64,000 nt of DNA from Spirochaetes bacterium RBG_16_49_21 (GTDB taxonomy: Bacteria > Spirochaetota > UBA4802 > UBA5550). The number at the start of each line of letters is the position of its first letter. Positions within the stretch are counted from its first letter, which is position 1. Below the pieces are notes generated by a model. That model was not told the DNA's origin. It did no database searches and saw only the letters and a list, made by a program, of their open reading frames with translations. The stretch covers positions 19,860-83,859 of the forward strand of contig MIBJ01000046.1 of NCBI GenBank assembly GCA_001829495.1, given 5' to 3'. The position numbers and the translations under genes are program-made. This document shows positions 8,528 to 17,991 of the stretch, in pieces.

Positions 8528-10030
8528 CTATCGTCTTCCTAGGATTTTTCGAAAAGCTATATACATCATGTATTCCACATTAAACCATGTAATGTTATAT
8601 TTAAGCCGAAACATCGCAAGAGGCCGGTATATCGCGGCGGCAATTCTAAGGAATGTATTAAGAACCGTAGTCGATTGTATTTCCCGCAGTATTTTCTTAT
8701 CAAGAAAAAATGATGTTACCTGGAACATCTTGATGTATTTATCATATTTTCTGGTGTACCAGGGAAAATACATATCGGTTTCCGCAGTGTCGATCTTGAT
8801 CCATTCCTCAAGGAGCTCAATTGGCTTGAGTCCGAATTTTATGGATTCATAGTAAAGCTGCGTGCCGGGCAAAGGCTTGAATTTCGCCGGGAACCCAACG
8901 ATGCAGTTTGGATTATCGTTGTACAATCGTAGAACGAGGTTCTTGGTTTCAATGATATCATCAACCGTTTCTCCGGGAACCCCTGTCATCAAGTTGTAAA
9001 GAGGAACGAGATTGAAGCGCGACAGCCTTTTGTTTACCCTGATAATCTGTTCAATATTGATTTTTTTATTCATGATATCCAAGACTTTCTGCGACCCTGA
9101 TTCAAGCCCAACCTGGAAGTGCCTCACCCCCGCTTTCACCATTATTTCATAGTCTGCATCATTCATTTTATCGAGTTCATTGATCCTGGCCCCTCTGAAG
9201 TCAATTATGAGATGGATCTTCTCATCAATTATTCTCCGTAAGAGCGTCATCATTCTTTTCGAATCGATGAATGAATCATCATCATAAACCGAAATGTAGG
9301 TCACACCAAATTGTTGGATCAGGTATTGCATATGCTGAATGACTTCATCAATATCATAGGTGACCCATTTTTTTTTCATTTTCTCATAAATAACCGGAGC
9401 CATGCAGAATGAACACTGGTACGGGCACCCGAGGCTGGTAAAAATCGGCATAATTCTTTCTTCACTGCCGAACCGATTGTATTGTTCATACGTATGCTTG
9501 ATTAATTGATAGGGTATATCGCGAAAAGGTATCATCTCCCACTTATGAAGAACTTTGTTGTGGACGATTTGATTATTGCGTCGATAGCTTAACGCAGGGA
9601 CCTTCTCAAAACTGGGCCTTTTCTTCACGAGCTCATGCAGTAAAGTAGAGAGCGCTTCTGAACCAAAGCCGCGGATGATATAGTCAATCCCTTCAAATTT
9701 TATGGTTGATTCCGGTTCCATAGTTGGATGGTGCCCGCCCCAGATAACCTTAGATCTGCTGTTGCTCTTGATAAATTTTGTTATCTCTATGGCGTTTTTA
9801 ATAGGGTTTCCCGTCATGACGGAAATGCCGGCAAGCATAACATCCGCGGTTAAATGTTCTTTTAGACTTTTCATCCAATCAGGAGACAATCTCAAATCGA
9901 GAATTTCAACCGTAAAACCGGATTTGACCGAGTGAGCCGCGAGATACAAAAGACTTAACGGAACATCCTTGATAAAGGCGTCATCAGAACCAAGGGGAGG
10001 ATATATTAAAAGTGTCTTCGCATTTTTCAT
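8528..10030 (-). CDS. B12-binding-domain radical SAM protein (2 of 3)
   Basis: A 500-residue protein with a B12-binding-like domain (LIYPPLGSDD at the N-terminus, VIWGGHHPT at about 95-103) and a radical SAM domain with Cys202, Cys206 and Cys209 (LGCPYQCSFC). The barrel contains VGLESGSQKVLD and TGVPGETVDDI blocks typical of the BchE-like class. The usual DxHxxG position reads DLRLSPD, without the histidine. It overlaps the methyltransferase gene by 4 bp, and its stop directly abuts the start of the next radical SAM gene. These three homologues are different enough to be separate enzymes rather than a recent duplication. Confidence 0.88.
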   Translation of the reverse strand: MKNAKTLLIYPPLGSDDAFIKDVPLSLLYLAAHSVKSGFTVEILDLRLSPDWMKSLKEHLTADVMLAGISVMTGNPIKNAIEITKFIKSNSRSKVIWGGHHPTMEPESTIKFEGIDYIIRGFGSEALSTLLHELVKKRPSFEKVPALSYRRNNQIVHNKVLHKWEMIPFRDIPYQLIKHTYEQYNRFGSEERIMPIFTSLGCPYQCSFCMAPVIYEKMKKKWVTYDIDEVIQHMQYLIQQFGVTYISVYDDDSFIDSKRMMTLLRRIIDEKIHLIIDFRGARINELDKMNDADYEIMVKAGVRHFQVGLESGSQKVLDIMNKKINIEQIIRVNKRLSRFNLVPLYNLMTGVPGETVDDIIETKNLVLRLYNDNPNCIVGFPAKFKPLPGTQLYYESIKFGLKPIELLEEWIKIDTAETDMYFPWYTRKYDKYIKMFQVTSFFLDKKILREIQSTTVLNTFLRIAAAIYRPLAMFRLKYNITWFNVEYMMYIAFRKILGRR

Positions 10031-10710
10031 CTCTTCACTGCCTGGAAAACTCCCATAATATTGATTGCAACAGACGGCAATAAAAACGGTAAAAACATCC
10101 TTCGTTTTATGATAAACTTGTTGTTAATTTTTTTCAATATTTCTCCGGCTGTGTTGGGGTGTTCGTACTCGTGTATTATTTTCATATAATCGACATTGTA
10201 TTTCTTCTCGACATATCGTCGCGTGGTAAAGTTTCTCCCGGTATTGTAAAGAAATCCATCTTCCATAGGAATGGTGAATACGAACCGCCCATCATCTTTG
10301 AGCACCCGGTAAACTTCATCCAGCGCTTTGTCTAATTGATGCAGGTGTTCCAGGTTATAAATTGAAACCGCGACAGCGACGGATGCATCATGGATCGGCA
10401 TTTGATAGAGATTTGCGTTAATTCTGCTCACCGCATGTTCAGCAATCGAAAGCATTTTCCATGACAATTCAAGGCCGATGTAATTTTTAATATATTTATC
10501 TGCTAAGTATTTTGTAGAATTACAATTCCCACACCCAATCTCAAGGATTACATCATCATCACCAACATTGCAGGAATTAATGAGATGAGCAGTCGCTTTA
10601 TGGCCCAGATTGTGAATAATACCCCATATACCTTTATTGGACACAATTTCTTTGGTAAGTTCAATTTTGATGGTATTTTCCCAGAGGTCGAACAGTTCCT
10701 TATCATTCAT
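10027..10710 (-). CDS. Class I SAM-dependent methyltransferase
   Basis: A protein of about 227 residues with a Rossmann-fold methyltransferase core. Motif I is VILEIGCGNCNST, followed by the acidic strand end YIGLELSWKML, and the post-motif VAVSIYNLEHLHQLDKALDEVYRVLKDDGRFVFTIP typical of the UbiE/Methyltransf_11 group is seen in part. I chose the ATG at 10710 rather than a TTG at 10743, which would overlap the neighbouring gene. It lies between two B12 radical SAM genes and presumably O- or N-methylates the same glycan or lipid intermediate; the acceptor is unknown. Confidence 0.85.
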   Translation of the reverse strand: MNDKELFDLWENTIKIELTKEIVSNKGIWGIIHNLGHKATAHLINSCNVGDDDVILEIGCGNCNSTKYLADKYIKNYIGLELSWKMLSIAEHAVSRINANLYQMPIHDASVAVAVSIYNLEHLHQLDKALDEVYRVLKDDGRFVFTIPMEDGFLYNTGRNFTTRRYVEKKYNVDYMKIIHEYEHPNTAGEILKKINNKFIIKRRMFLPFLLPSVAINIMGVFQAVKR

Positions 10711-10720
10711 AATTAGTGCG

Positions 10721-12148
10721 CTACTTCCCCGTATAAAATCCAAACAATGCTTTGCCAGCTATATAATATTTCTTTATATCATCAAGAGAATTTACTGTTT
10801 TCAGGTTTCTCCAAATAACTTTGGGATTTAAATAATAGTTTCTCACAGCAGACTGTTTTAAGCCGATAAGAACTTTTGAATCGATCTTCGGATTTATGTA
10901 AACCGGATTTTCATCATTAAACATATTGAAGTCCTCCCATTTGAGGTCTTCTCTCAATCCGCCGTCCTCCTTGCATTGATAATAGAGTTCGGACTCCGGG
11001 TAGGGGATCGGAAGATAAAAATGGGCGATATGCGTCCCCATCCGGTTCGCGAGACGAACCGTGTTCTTAACGTCATTTTCGTCCTCGCCCGGTATCCCCA
11101 GGATATACGTTGCCGTGACGAAAAAGCCCATGTCAAGCGAGAGCCGGATGCTCTCTATTATTTTTTCCACTTTCATGTTTTTCTTCAAGAGATCAAGCGA
11201 CTTCTGGTTCGCACTTTCAACGCCGTAGCTCATTCCAAAACAACCGGCTCGCTTCATGAGATCGAGTATCTCCCGGTTCACCCGGTCGGCGCGGGTGAAG
11301 CACATCCAGGTGAGATCCGCCTTTTCTTTAATCAAAAGCTCGCAGAACTCGCGTATCCAGTTCCAATCAAAGGTAAAAGTCGAGTCCTGGAACATGATCC
11401 CGCGCGCGTTGTGCTTTTCCTTGAGATACATGATCTCTTCCATGATCCGGTGGGGGCTCTTGTAACGCATTCTGGTCCCAAGGAACTGCTTTACCTGGCA
11501 GAAGGTGCAACTGTAGGGACATCCCCTGGATGCGACCATGGTGTAGGTCGGCAGGCGCTTGTATGAGGTGACCTGGATCCGGTATTTATCGAGGGGGAAG
11601 ACATGGTATGCCGGGATAGGAAGCTCATCGAGCGACTGTATGAATTCCCGCCTGGGGTTGATGACAACTTTCCCGTTCTTCCGGTGGCCCAGCCCCTTGA
11701 CGGAAAAGAGGTCGCTGCCCTGTTCAAGGCAGCACATGAGCTCGTGCAACGTATACTCCCCCTCACCGAAAACCACGTAATCGACTGATTGATTATCCTT
11801 CAACGTTTCCTCAGGATAGAGCGAGGGATGAGCACCTCCGAAAACGATCCTGATGCCGGGCGCGATTCTTTTACACAGGTCAGCAGTATTGACGGCATCC
11901 ATGTAGGTCGGGGTGTAACAGCTGATACCGATAAGGTCCGGCTTTTCTCTGGCCAGAATACCGGGCAGGTCTTTTTCAGTGTCGTCAAGAAACTGGGCGT
12001 CGATGAGGGCCACTTCCATGCCCTTGCCGAGTAAAAATCCGGCTAGGCAGGCAATACCGTAGTTGAAGGTATTATTACCGGCGCCCCTGTGCCACCGTCC
12101 CCACTGCTTTTGCTTGTCGACTCCGGGTAATAAAAATAATATTTTCAT
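10721..12148 (-). CDS. B12-binding-domain radical SAM protein (3 of 3)
   Basis: A 475-residue protein with a B12-binding-like domain (ILFLLPGVD start, FGGAHPSLYPEE at about 103-114) and radical SAM Cys210, Cys214 and Cys217 (SRGCPYSCTFC). Later blocks YGVESANQKSLDLL and YILGIPGEDENDV match the B12-dependent subfamily. The usual DxHxxG motif is replaced by DAQFLDD. The gene begins 5 bp after the SPASM radical SAM gene, so it is part of the same leftward transcript. Its substrate is unknown; together with its two homologues it implies several carbon-centred modifications in this pathway. Confidence 0.88.
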   Translation of the reverse strand: MKILFLLPGVDKQKQWGRWHRGAGNNTFNYGIACLAGFLLGKGMEVALIDAQFLDDTEKDLPGILAREKPDLIGISCYTPTYMDAVNTADLCKRIAPGIRIVFGGAHPSLYPEETLKDNQSVDYVVFGEGEYTLHELMCCLEQGSDLFSVKGLGHRKNGKVVINPRREFIQSLDELPIPAYHVFPLDKYRIQVTSYKRLPTYTMVASRGCPYSCTFCQVKQFLGTRMRYKSPHRIMEEIMYLKEKHNARGIMFQDSTFTFDWNWIREFCELLIKEKADLTWMCFTRADRVNREILDLMKRAGCFGMSYGVESANQKSLDLLKKNMKVEKIIESIRLSLDMGFFVTATYILGIPGEDENDVKNTVRLANRMGTHIAHFYLPIPYPESELYYQCKEDGGLREDLKWEDFNMFNDENPVYINPKIDSKVLIGLKQSAVRNYYLNPKVIWRNLKTVNSLDDIKKYYIAGKALFGFYTGK

Positions 12149-12153
12149 TCAAC

Positions 12154-13329
12154 TCACTCGTATAACACGCCCTCGCAGCGGGTGCATGCGGGGAATCTCT
12201 TGTATTTCTGTAAATCCTTCCTGAAATCCCTCATTTTCTCTCCAAGCCACACGTCCCTGAATGAGGCCTGTATGACGTTGCCGAATATGGCAGGGTAACA
12301 CCTGGTCAGGCCGATCATGTCGCCGTTAGACAGAACCTGGGCGGAGAACCAGGGGAACACGCACCGGGTGTTGTCCATGAACTCGTCGGGGCGGTGGAAG
12401 TATTTTTCCATTTCATCCCGGTCCGGTTGAAAATAGAGGAAAACTTTGTCCGGATACATCTTTTTGACGCGTTTCGACTGTTCAACAAGAACATTCACAT
12501 CCATTTTAAAAGGATCGGCAGACCCTGACAGGCATGTCTTGGTCGCGTGATACATTTCTCCGAATTCCCTGTTGTGCCGGTCCGCCAGTTCCTGATGCAG
12601 GAACACCATTGTCATGAAGGAAACTTTTACCAGGTGTTCCATGGGCAGGGATTCAACCATCTCCACCATGTGGGGTGCGGTGAGATCAGTGAGAGTGGCA
12701 TTGATCCCGATCAATGGATATTTTGAATTTTTTTTCTTTTTTAATTCAACCACCTTCAGGATCCCCGCGTGCGCGCGCTCGAACGCGTCCTTCACGCCGC
12801 GCAATGCATTGTGCACGGCAGGAGGTCCATCAATCGAAATGTTTAAGCTGTAAAGACCCGAATCAACAATTTCCTCCGCCCTTTTTTCGAGCAGGTAGCC
12901 GTTAGTCAATACATTAATCATAAGCCTGGAGTCGATGACATAGCGGATGATCTCGGGCAAAGGCTGGTACAGGAGCGGTTCGGTCGAAGTTATGCTGATA
13001 TAGGGTTTGAATACCTTGACTTCATCGATAAGTTTTATAAAAGCATCAACTGGATAATCGCCCTTGTTTCCACCAATCAGGTTCTGGTAGAACATGCTGC
13101 GGGAGTCCTTCTGGCCCACATCGCACATTTCGCAGCGAAAATTACATCTCGAATTAATGATGAAGAATAGCGAAAGCGGGTTGAAGCTGAAACCGTTACG
13201 CAAAAAGATATAGGGCAATCCGTTCCACATGAGCCTCCAGGGCGACGCATTGGGCCCGGCGCTCTGGTGAACCTGGATGTGGAAGAGCCTCTTGTAAAAT
13301 TTTTTCAACTGTAATAGATAATATTTCAT
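12154..13329 (-). CDS. Radical SAM protein with SPASM-like C-terminal cysteines
   Basis: A 391-residue enzyme whose radical SAM motif is Cys62, Cys66 and Cys69 (SRCNFRCEMC). A C-terminal cysteine set (NTRCVFPWF, LTRCYPAIFGN, FPACTRCEG) looks like a SPASM/twitch auxiliary-cluster domain, including the GNV...DVW pattern common there. SPASM enzymes act on peptides, sugars or cofactors; members in glycan loci are often called glycosyltransferase-associated radical SAM proteins. It lies 18 bp downstream of the toroid-like protein gene and 5 bp upstream of a B12 radical SAM gene. A second SPASM-type protein is at 30994-32211. Confidence 0.85.
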   Translation of the reverse strand: MKYYLLQLKKFYKRLFHIQVHQSAGPNASPWRLMWNGLPYIFLRNGFSFNPLSLFFIINSRCNFRCEMCDVGQKDSRSMFYQNLIGGNKGDYPVDAFIKLIDEVKVFKPYISITSTEPLLYQPLPEIIRYVIDSRLMINVLTNGYLLEKRAEEIVDSGLYSLNISIDGPPAVHNALRGVKDAFERAHAGILKVVELKKKKNSKYPLIGINATLTDLTAPHMVEMVESLPMEHLVKVSFMTMVFLHQELADRHNREFGEMYHATKTCLSGSADPFKMDVNVLVEQSKRVKKMYPDKVFLYFQPDRDEMEKYFHRPDEFMDNTRCVFPWFSAQVLSNGDMIGLTRCYPAIFGNVIQASFRDVWLGEKMRDFRKDLQKYKRFPACTRCEGVLYE

Positions 13330-13347
13330 GTTGGCGTTTCCGTGGAT

Positions 13348-14991
13348 CTAACTTACCATGATTTCATACCGCATACTGACATGATTCATCGCATTCAGGC
13401 GGTCAATATCAACAATCGGTTGCCGTATCTCGACCAAGTCCCCCGCCACGTGATAGTTGGATGAAGCCATTTTCACCGAAAAAGCCTTCCTGCCGCGAAG
13501 CTGACGGTCTACGCGCATACGTGCATCCTTGCGTATTTCGTCTTTGACAACAATTCCTTTATCATGGTAAGACACTTTTCTCTCGAGACAGATACCGTAT
13601 TTCTTTTTCCCGGTAAAAGCTTTCCTGACAAGCAACAACCTGAATAAATCAACCATCGCGAGAAATCTGAAAAAGGTAAGCGAAAGGATCCTGATGGCGA
13701 CGGTGATGAGCGGAGTCGGGACCTCGTCAAGCGTTCGATAAAAAAATGACTTCAGGCTGATGCCTGCATCGTCCATGATCGTCTCACTGTCATCAAGCAT
13801 TTGGTTCGTGAGTACGCCGCGGGAGGTGGCGAAAAAATAGCCGCTGTCCTCACCAATCAGAATCTTCTTCTTTTTGTCGAAGACTTTATAAACGCCGCCC
13901 TTCCTGAAATTCACGATGGAATAATAGCGTTCATTGCTCCGCACGCGCAAACCTGCCTCGCTGAAGCATTTATCCACCTTTTTTTCAAAGGGCATTTGTT
14001 GTTTATCTCGTTTACATGGTTTCGAAGCGCCCGCATACAGGGCGGCAACCATATAATTGGTTGACAATCGAATCAGGTTCTCGTCATCAAGCGAATCGGG
14101 CATGACGATTGTTTTTTTCCGGATTCCCTCGTGGATGAATCCGCTGATATCACCGCAACAGGGGATACGGTCCCTGATCATTTCGAATCCGGCCGGGTAT
14201 ATTATCTCGGTATTCCTGCTCCCGTACACGCCTCCGAACGAACCATCGGGATGAAAAAAATAGAGCAAAAATTCTTCGATGCTTTTTCGAATTCGATCGA
14301 GGATGCGTTCATCCCCGGTAATGCGAAAACACTCAGCCAGGTAGTAGATGCACTGCGTTTGGTATCCGGGGTCGGCGCCGTTGTATTCAAGGAACCACCC
14401 CTCGTTAGACTGATGATGGAATATCAACTTGAGCTGCTCAAGGGCCCTGCTTTCAAAACCCCTGTCATTTCTCAAACGGCCAAGTTTTAGATTGACATAG
14501 GCAAAAAGGGCAATATGGTTTGATATAATGGCATATTGTTCATCATGTTTACTGATGAAATCGCTTGACAACGATATCGTATCATCAAATTGAGAAAGCA
14601 GTTCTGCATTGATACTGTCAGCTAATAATTCACGGGCATTTATCATTGCGGACAACAGGTAATAGGTCGTCCCGACGGACTGCTCTTTCGGGAAAAACTG
14701 GTCAAAAGACCCGTTTTTGTTCTGGATCCTTATCGTGAAACGGATTGCAGCCTCGATCCATTCAAGGAGATTCGTATTCTTTTTATAAGCGCTGGCCCGA
14801 CTATATTTCCAGGCCAATGACAGGGGATATAATCCGTACTGGAGGCTTGCATTGGGCATGTCGCCGATGCGCCAGCTCCAGTATCTTCTGTCAAAACAGC
14901 CATAGGTGCCTGATGCTGAATTCCTGTCCAGCCAACTGAGTATATGACCAAATTCACACGCCACGGTATCGCTGTAGAGATCGACTTTCAT
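13348..14991 (-). CDS. Unknown protein, predicted alpha/alpha-toroid with C-terminal beta domain
   Basis: A 547-residue protein I cannot assign to a named family. The first 300 residues contain repeated helix-pair patterns with Gly/Asp-aromatic turns (NKNGSFDQFFP, NEGWFLEYNGADPGYQ, HPDGSFGGVYGS), as in six-hairpin or terpenoid-cyclase-like toroids that bind or cleave polysaccharide. The remainder is beta-rich, as in heparinase-type lyases, but a hydrophobic stretch near residue 430 (LITVAIRILSLTFFRFLAMVD) is unusual. No signal peptide is present. It lies 3 bp after the hexapeptide acyltransferase gene. A cytoplasmic or membrane-associated epimerase or lyase role is conceivable but unproven. 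Confidence 0.6.
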   Translation of the reverse strand: MKVDLYSDTVACEFGHILSWLDRNSASGTYGCFDRRYWSWRIGDMPNASLQYGLYPLSLAWKYSRASAYKKNTNLLEWIEAAIRFTIRIQNKNGSFDQFFPKEQSVGTTYYLLSAMINARELLADSINAELLSQFDDTISLSSDFISKHDEQYAIISNHIALFAYVNLKLGRLRNDRGFESRALEQLKLIFHHQSNEGWFLEYNGADPGYQTQCIYYLAECFRITGDERILDRIRKSIEEFLLYFFHPDGSFGGVYGSRNTEIIYPAGFEMIRDRIPCCGDISGFIHEGIRKKTIVMPDSLDDENLIRLSTNYMVAALYAGASKPCKRDKQQMPFEKKVDKCFSEAGLRVRSNERYYSIVNFRKGGVYKVFDKKKKILIGEDSGYFFATSRGVLTNQMLDDSETIMDDAGISLKSFFYRTLDEVPTPLITVAIRILSLTFFRFLAMVDLFRLLLVRKAFTGKKKYGICLERKVSYHDKGIVVKDEIRKDARMRVDRQLRGRKAFSVKMASSNYHVAGDLVEIRQPIVDIDRLNAMNHVSMRYEIMVS

Positions 14992-14994
14992 TTG

Positions 14995-15474
14995 CTACTC
15001 AGCCACCCCGAATCGTTCCCTTACATCTCCTGTCTTTTTCCCCGGTATTCCGGTAATGATGGAATAGGGATCAACATCCCGCGTTACAACCGCATTTGCC
15101 CCGATGATTGAACACCTCCCCACCCGGACACCGGGCAATATGACGGCGCCGGTGCCGACCCATGCATCATCTTCAATAATAATCGCGCCAAATTTCATCG
15201 TATTGTACCGGGCGAGCAAAGAATTGTTCGGATGCGATGATGCGATAAAAGACGAATTCTTTGCGACGGCCACACGCATGCCGATCTGTATGGTGTTTCC
15301 AATATATTCATCTTCAAAAGTCACATGCATATTGATGAATGCGCCATCACCGATTTTTATGCCGGACATTTTATAAAAAAACATCCGAGTATGGGGTTCA
15401 GGGCAGTGGCCTGCAAACAATCTTAACAGTGCTTTTATTCCAGCGAAAAAATTGTTGGTGTGTTTTCCGTGCAT
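14995..15474 (-). CDS. Hexapeptide-repeat (left-handed beta-helix) acyltransferase
   Basis: A 159-residue trimeric LbH-type transferase. Isoleucine-rich hexapeptide repeats run from about residue 37 (IKIGDGAFI) through IIIEDDAWVGTGAVILPGVRVGRCSIIGANAVVTRDV to a typical GIPGKKTG end. The catalytic histidine is probably the one in ASSHPNN at about 80. It would O-acetylate a sugar using acetyl-CoA, like WcaF/NodL. It sits 1 bp after the FemAB-like gene and 3 bp before the toroid-like gene, so these three are tightly coupled. Confidence 0.85.
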   Translation of the reverse strand: MHGKHTNNFFAGIKALLRLFAGHCPEPHTRMFFYKMSGIKIGDGAFINMHVTFEDEYIGNTIQIGMRVAVAKNSSFIASSHPNNSLLARYNTMKFGAIIIEDDAWVGTGAVILPGVRVGRCSIIGANAVVTRDVDPYSIITGIPGKKTGDVRERFGVAE

Positions 15475-15475
15475 G

Positions 15476-16531
15476 CTACGCCATGTATTTAATCAACTTC
15501 GAGCCAATTTTCTCGAACACCGTGTCTGGCATGTTTTTCCATATCGACCGCAACAGGCGGTATCGCGGATGGTCACTGTCCTGTATGGTGATATCCTTAG
15601 ACCGGATAAAATAATAGAAAAAATACAGGTCTTTTGTTTCGCTTCCCCACTTGCGTTTATAATCGATGAGGGTTTTTTGGTACGGTGAATCAGCCCCCAG
15701 GTCGTATTCCCCGAATCCGTTGTCGCACAGCCACTGTATGACCGAGAACATCTGGAAATCATTGGCACGGAATTCGAAGGCTTCATCCAGAGAGGCGGAA
15801 TATACATCATACGCCTTTTTGTTCAACAAAAAAATCATAATCGCGGTCAGGCGGACATCATGCCTTCGCACAAAAAAGAGCTTCACCGCCCCGCGGGTCA
15901 TGAACAATTCGTGGATCTTTTCGAAGAATTTCCGAGGATACGCCGGGACCCCCAGGCGCTTTCTGTTCAACAGAAAAATTCGGTAAAAATCACCAACGTC
16001 GGCAAGGGTCGTCCCCTCCTCGAAAACGAGCCGATTCCTGACCGCCTTGTTGATCGACCAATTGATCCTCTTGTCGGTAAAATTCTTCCTGGTGCTGGCG
16101 AAATCCTTCTCCAGCCGTATTATACTCGTGGGCCATTGGCCCTTGTTTACAAATGACTTGCGCTCGAGCAGAGAGGCTTCTTCCGGATTGTCGGTTTTTA
16201 TATGAATATAGGCGTATTTTTTTGTGCTGGAAAAATCTATGATATCATCGATTGCAGCCTCAAGGGCGCCCGTGCCGGTGTAAATCGCCCCGCCCTTGTC
16301 CCGTAGGGGCAATGAAACGATTTTTTTCCCCCAGAGGGTATCTACCTCGAATAGGGGCAAAACGCATTCCGGCGGTCCGGGCTCCCGGCCGCGCAGGAGG
16401 TAGAGGGGCCGAAACCCGAAGGCATCCCTTGTGAGCCTCAACCATGCCGTGGTATGGAAGGGCGTTGCCCGGGGACTCCCGGTAATGAAATCGTCCGCGA
16501 GACCAAACTTATCCTCAGTAAGAAAATTCAA
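15476..16531 (-). CDS. FemAB-like / GNAT-fold acyltransferase
   Basis: A 351-residue protein with the double-GNAT layout of the FemAB/Acetyltransf_6 group: an N-terminal FHTTAWLRLTRDAFGFRPLYLL block, a central SIIRLEKDF segment with helical basic stretch, and a C-terminal GNAT core ending in FGEYDLGADSPYQKTLIDYKRKWGSETKDLYFF, where the YKRKWG block is characteristic of polysaccharide-locus members. It may transfer an aminoacyl or acyl group to an amino sugar. It overlaps the deacetylase gene by 17 bp, so deacetylation and acylation of the same amino sugar is an attractive but unproven idea. Confidence 0.75.
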   Translation of the reverse strand: MNFLTEDKFGLADDFITGSPRATPFHTTAWLRLTRDAFGFRPLYLLRGREPGPPECVLPLFEVDTLWGKKIVSLPLRDKGGAIYTGTGALEAAIDDIIDFSSTKKYAYIHIKTDNPEEASLLERKSFVNKGQWPTSIIRLEKDFASTRKNFTDKRINWSINKAVRNRLVFEEGTTLADVGDFYRIFLLNRKRLGVPAYPRKFFEKIHELFMTRGAVKLFFVRRHDVRLTAIMIFLLNKKAYDVYSASLDEAFEFRANDFQMFSVIQWLCDNGFGEYDLGADSPYQKTLIDYKRKWGSETKDLYFFYYFIRSKDITIQDSDHPRYRLLRSIWKNMPDTVFEKIGSKLIKYMA

Positions 16532-17984
16532 CGCTGCTACCCTCTGCCGTTAATATACGGTATAGCTCCCCAACCGTATATGTCGAAAAATTGTTTTTCT
16601 TGATCCAGTGAAGTATCTCCCGGTAGGTCGCGTGCCAGCCGTACTCGGCAGCGGCTGTTTCATTGTGCCAGTTGATGCACACGGCGCCCCGCCTGCCGTT
16701 CGCCTTTTCCAGCACCGCGAGCGAATGGGCGAGCGCCTGCTCCGGGCTGAAATGAGAATAATTATACAGGGTCGAGTCCGTTACCGCGGTTGGAAATTCA
16801 ATTACGTCGAGGATCCTCTTTTCCGCATGGGAATAGATATAGAACGGTGAGCACGTTTCATGCCTCAGAAAACCGGACCGGTTATTATAGTGAAACGTGG
16901 TATCGCACTTGATCCCGATTTTCTCCAGAATCAACGGCGTCCGCGTAATGGAAAAATTCAGGAAATGGTTCCTGCATGAGATGATATCCTTCCGGAATGT
17001 CTTACGGAGCAGCGCATATTCCTTCTCCATGAGCTCGCCGTCGTAAGCGGCGCTGAAGCTGGAATGAAAACCGATTTCCAGCCCGGCCGCGCGAATCGCT
17101 TCGACCGTTCCCGCGAGCTTCTCATCAGATATCGAATATAATGGATTGATGCCGAGATCGATGATCTTCTGCCATAGGCTCTTTTTTGTCACCCCGGCAT
17201 AAAGAAAGAAAGTCGACCTGAATCCGAGCATAGCCTCGGCGCCGGATATTTCGGCTATATAGTTCAGGTTGCGGGGACCCCTGACGTACGTAATGATCTT
17301 TTTAAAGGAGCTAATATCTAAATGGCGAACGGAATAATACAGCGGGAATGCGGCATACCGTAACGTGGAAAAAAGATTTTTTTCCAGCACGTCGACGTCG
17401 TGGGTAAGGGATATATTGAAATTGGGAAGTTTTCGTTGCACACGCACGGAGGATCCCGCACTTCCGAGGGCCGCGTTCAACGATTCGCAAAATAAATTAT
17501 AAAAATCATCGACGTGGGGCTCCCCCCGGGAATCGCCCGGATCACCAAGGTAATAGGGGTGCACCTTTTCCCCCGCAGATTCCCTCTCCCATTCCTCGAC
17601 AGCCGACAGACTGCTGAACACCTCGTCAATAATATTAACTCCGAATGAGAGGGTGACCGCGCCGTCCTGGCCGTGATCGCATGTAACCAGAACGCCGCCC
17701 TTCGCGGGAGACGCGGCAAGCGGTTCCCCGTGTACCTCCCGGACTGAAAAACGGCAATAAAGGCGTCTTTCTTTCCGATCGCCCGGATCGACCAGGACCA
17801 TTTCCGAGGGAACCTCACGTGGCCCGGTTCTCGCGAAAACAACCCTGAGCGTACACCCGGACACCGTGATGCGAGCCAGGTAAAAGTCGTTTTCCGGTTC
17901 ATCAACAGTAACCTCGGTTTTAACATCACCAGCCGTGAAGTTAAGGAAGAAATTTTTAAAAACGTATACAACCCGGGTTATCAT
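16515..17984 (-). CDS. Polysaccharide deacetylase-family protein
   Basis: A 489-residue protein. The C-terminal half is a NodB-like deacetylase: the metal-binding motif is ISLTHDVDVLE at about residue 192, followed by EIGFHSSFSA with the second histidine position and SCRNHFLNF. The N-terminal about 180 residues form a beta-rich domain of the kind found in the longer polysaccharide-locus deacetylases. No signal peptide is seen, so action may be cytoplasmic on a lipid-linked or nucleotide sugar. The start ATG at 17984 lies 7 bp from the preceding gene. Confidence 0.8.
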   Translation of the reverse strand: MITRVVYVFKNFFLNFTAGDVKTEVTVDEPENDFYLARITVSGCTLRVVFARTGPREVPSEMVLVDPGDRKERRLYCRFSVREVHGEPLAASPAKGGVLVTCDHGQDGAVTLSFGVNIIDEVFSSLSAVEEWERESAGEKVHPYYLGDPGDSRGEPHVDDFYNLFCESLNAALGSAGSSVRVQRKLPNFNISLTHDVDVLEKNLFSTLRYAAFPLYYSVRHLDISSFKKIITYVRGPRNLNYIAEISGAEAMLGFRSTFFLYAGVTKKSLWQKIIDLGINPLYSISDEKLAGTVEAIRAAGLEIGFHSSFSAAYDGELMEKEYALLRKTFRKDIISCRNHFLNFSITRTPLILEKIGIKCDTTFHYNNRSGFLRHETCSPFYIYSHAEKRILDVIEFPTAVTDSTLYNYSHFSPEQALAHSLAVLEKANGRRGAVCINWHNETAAAEYGWHATYREILHWIKKNNFSTYTVGELYRILTAEGSSVEFSY

Positions 17985-17991
17985 GGCGCCG

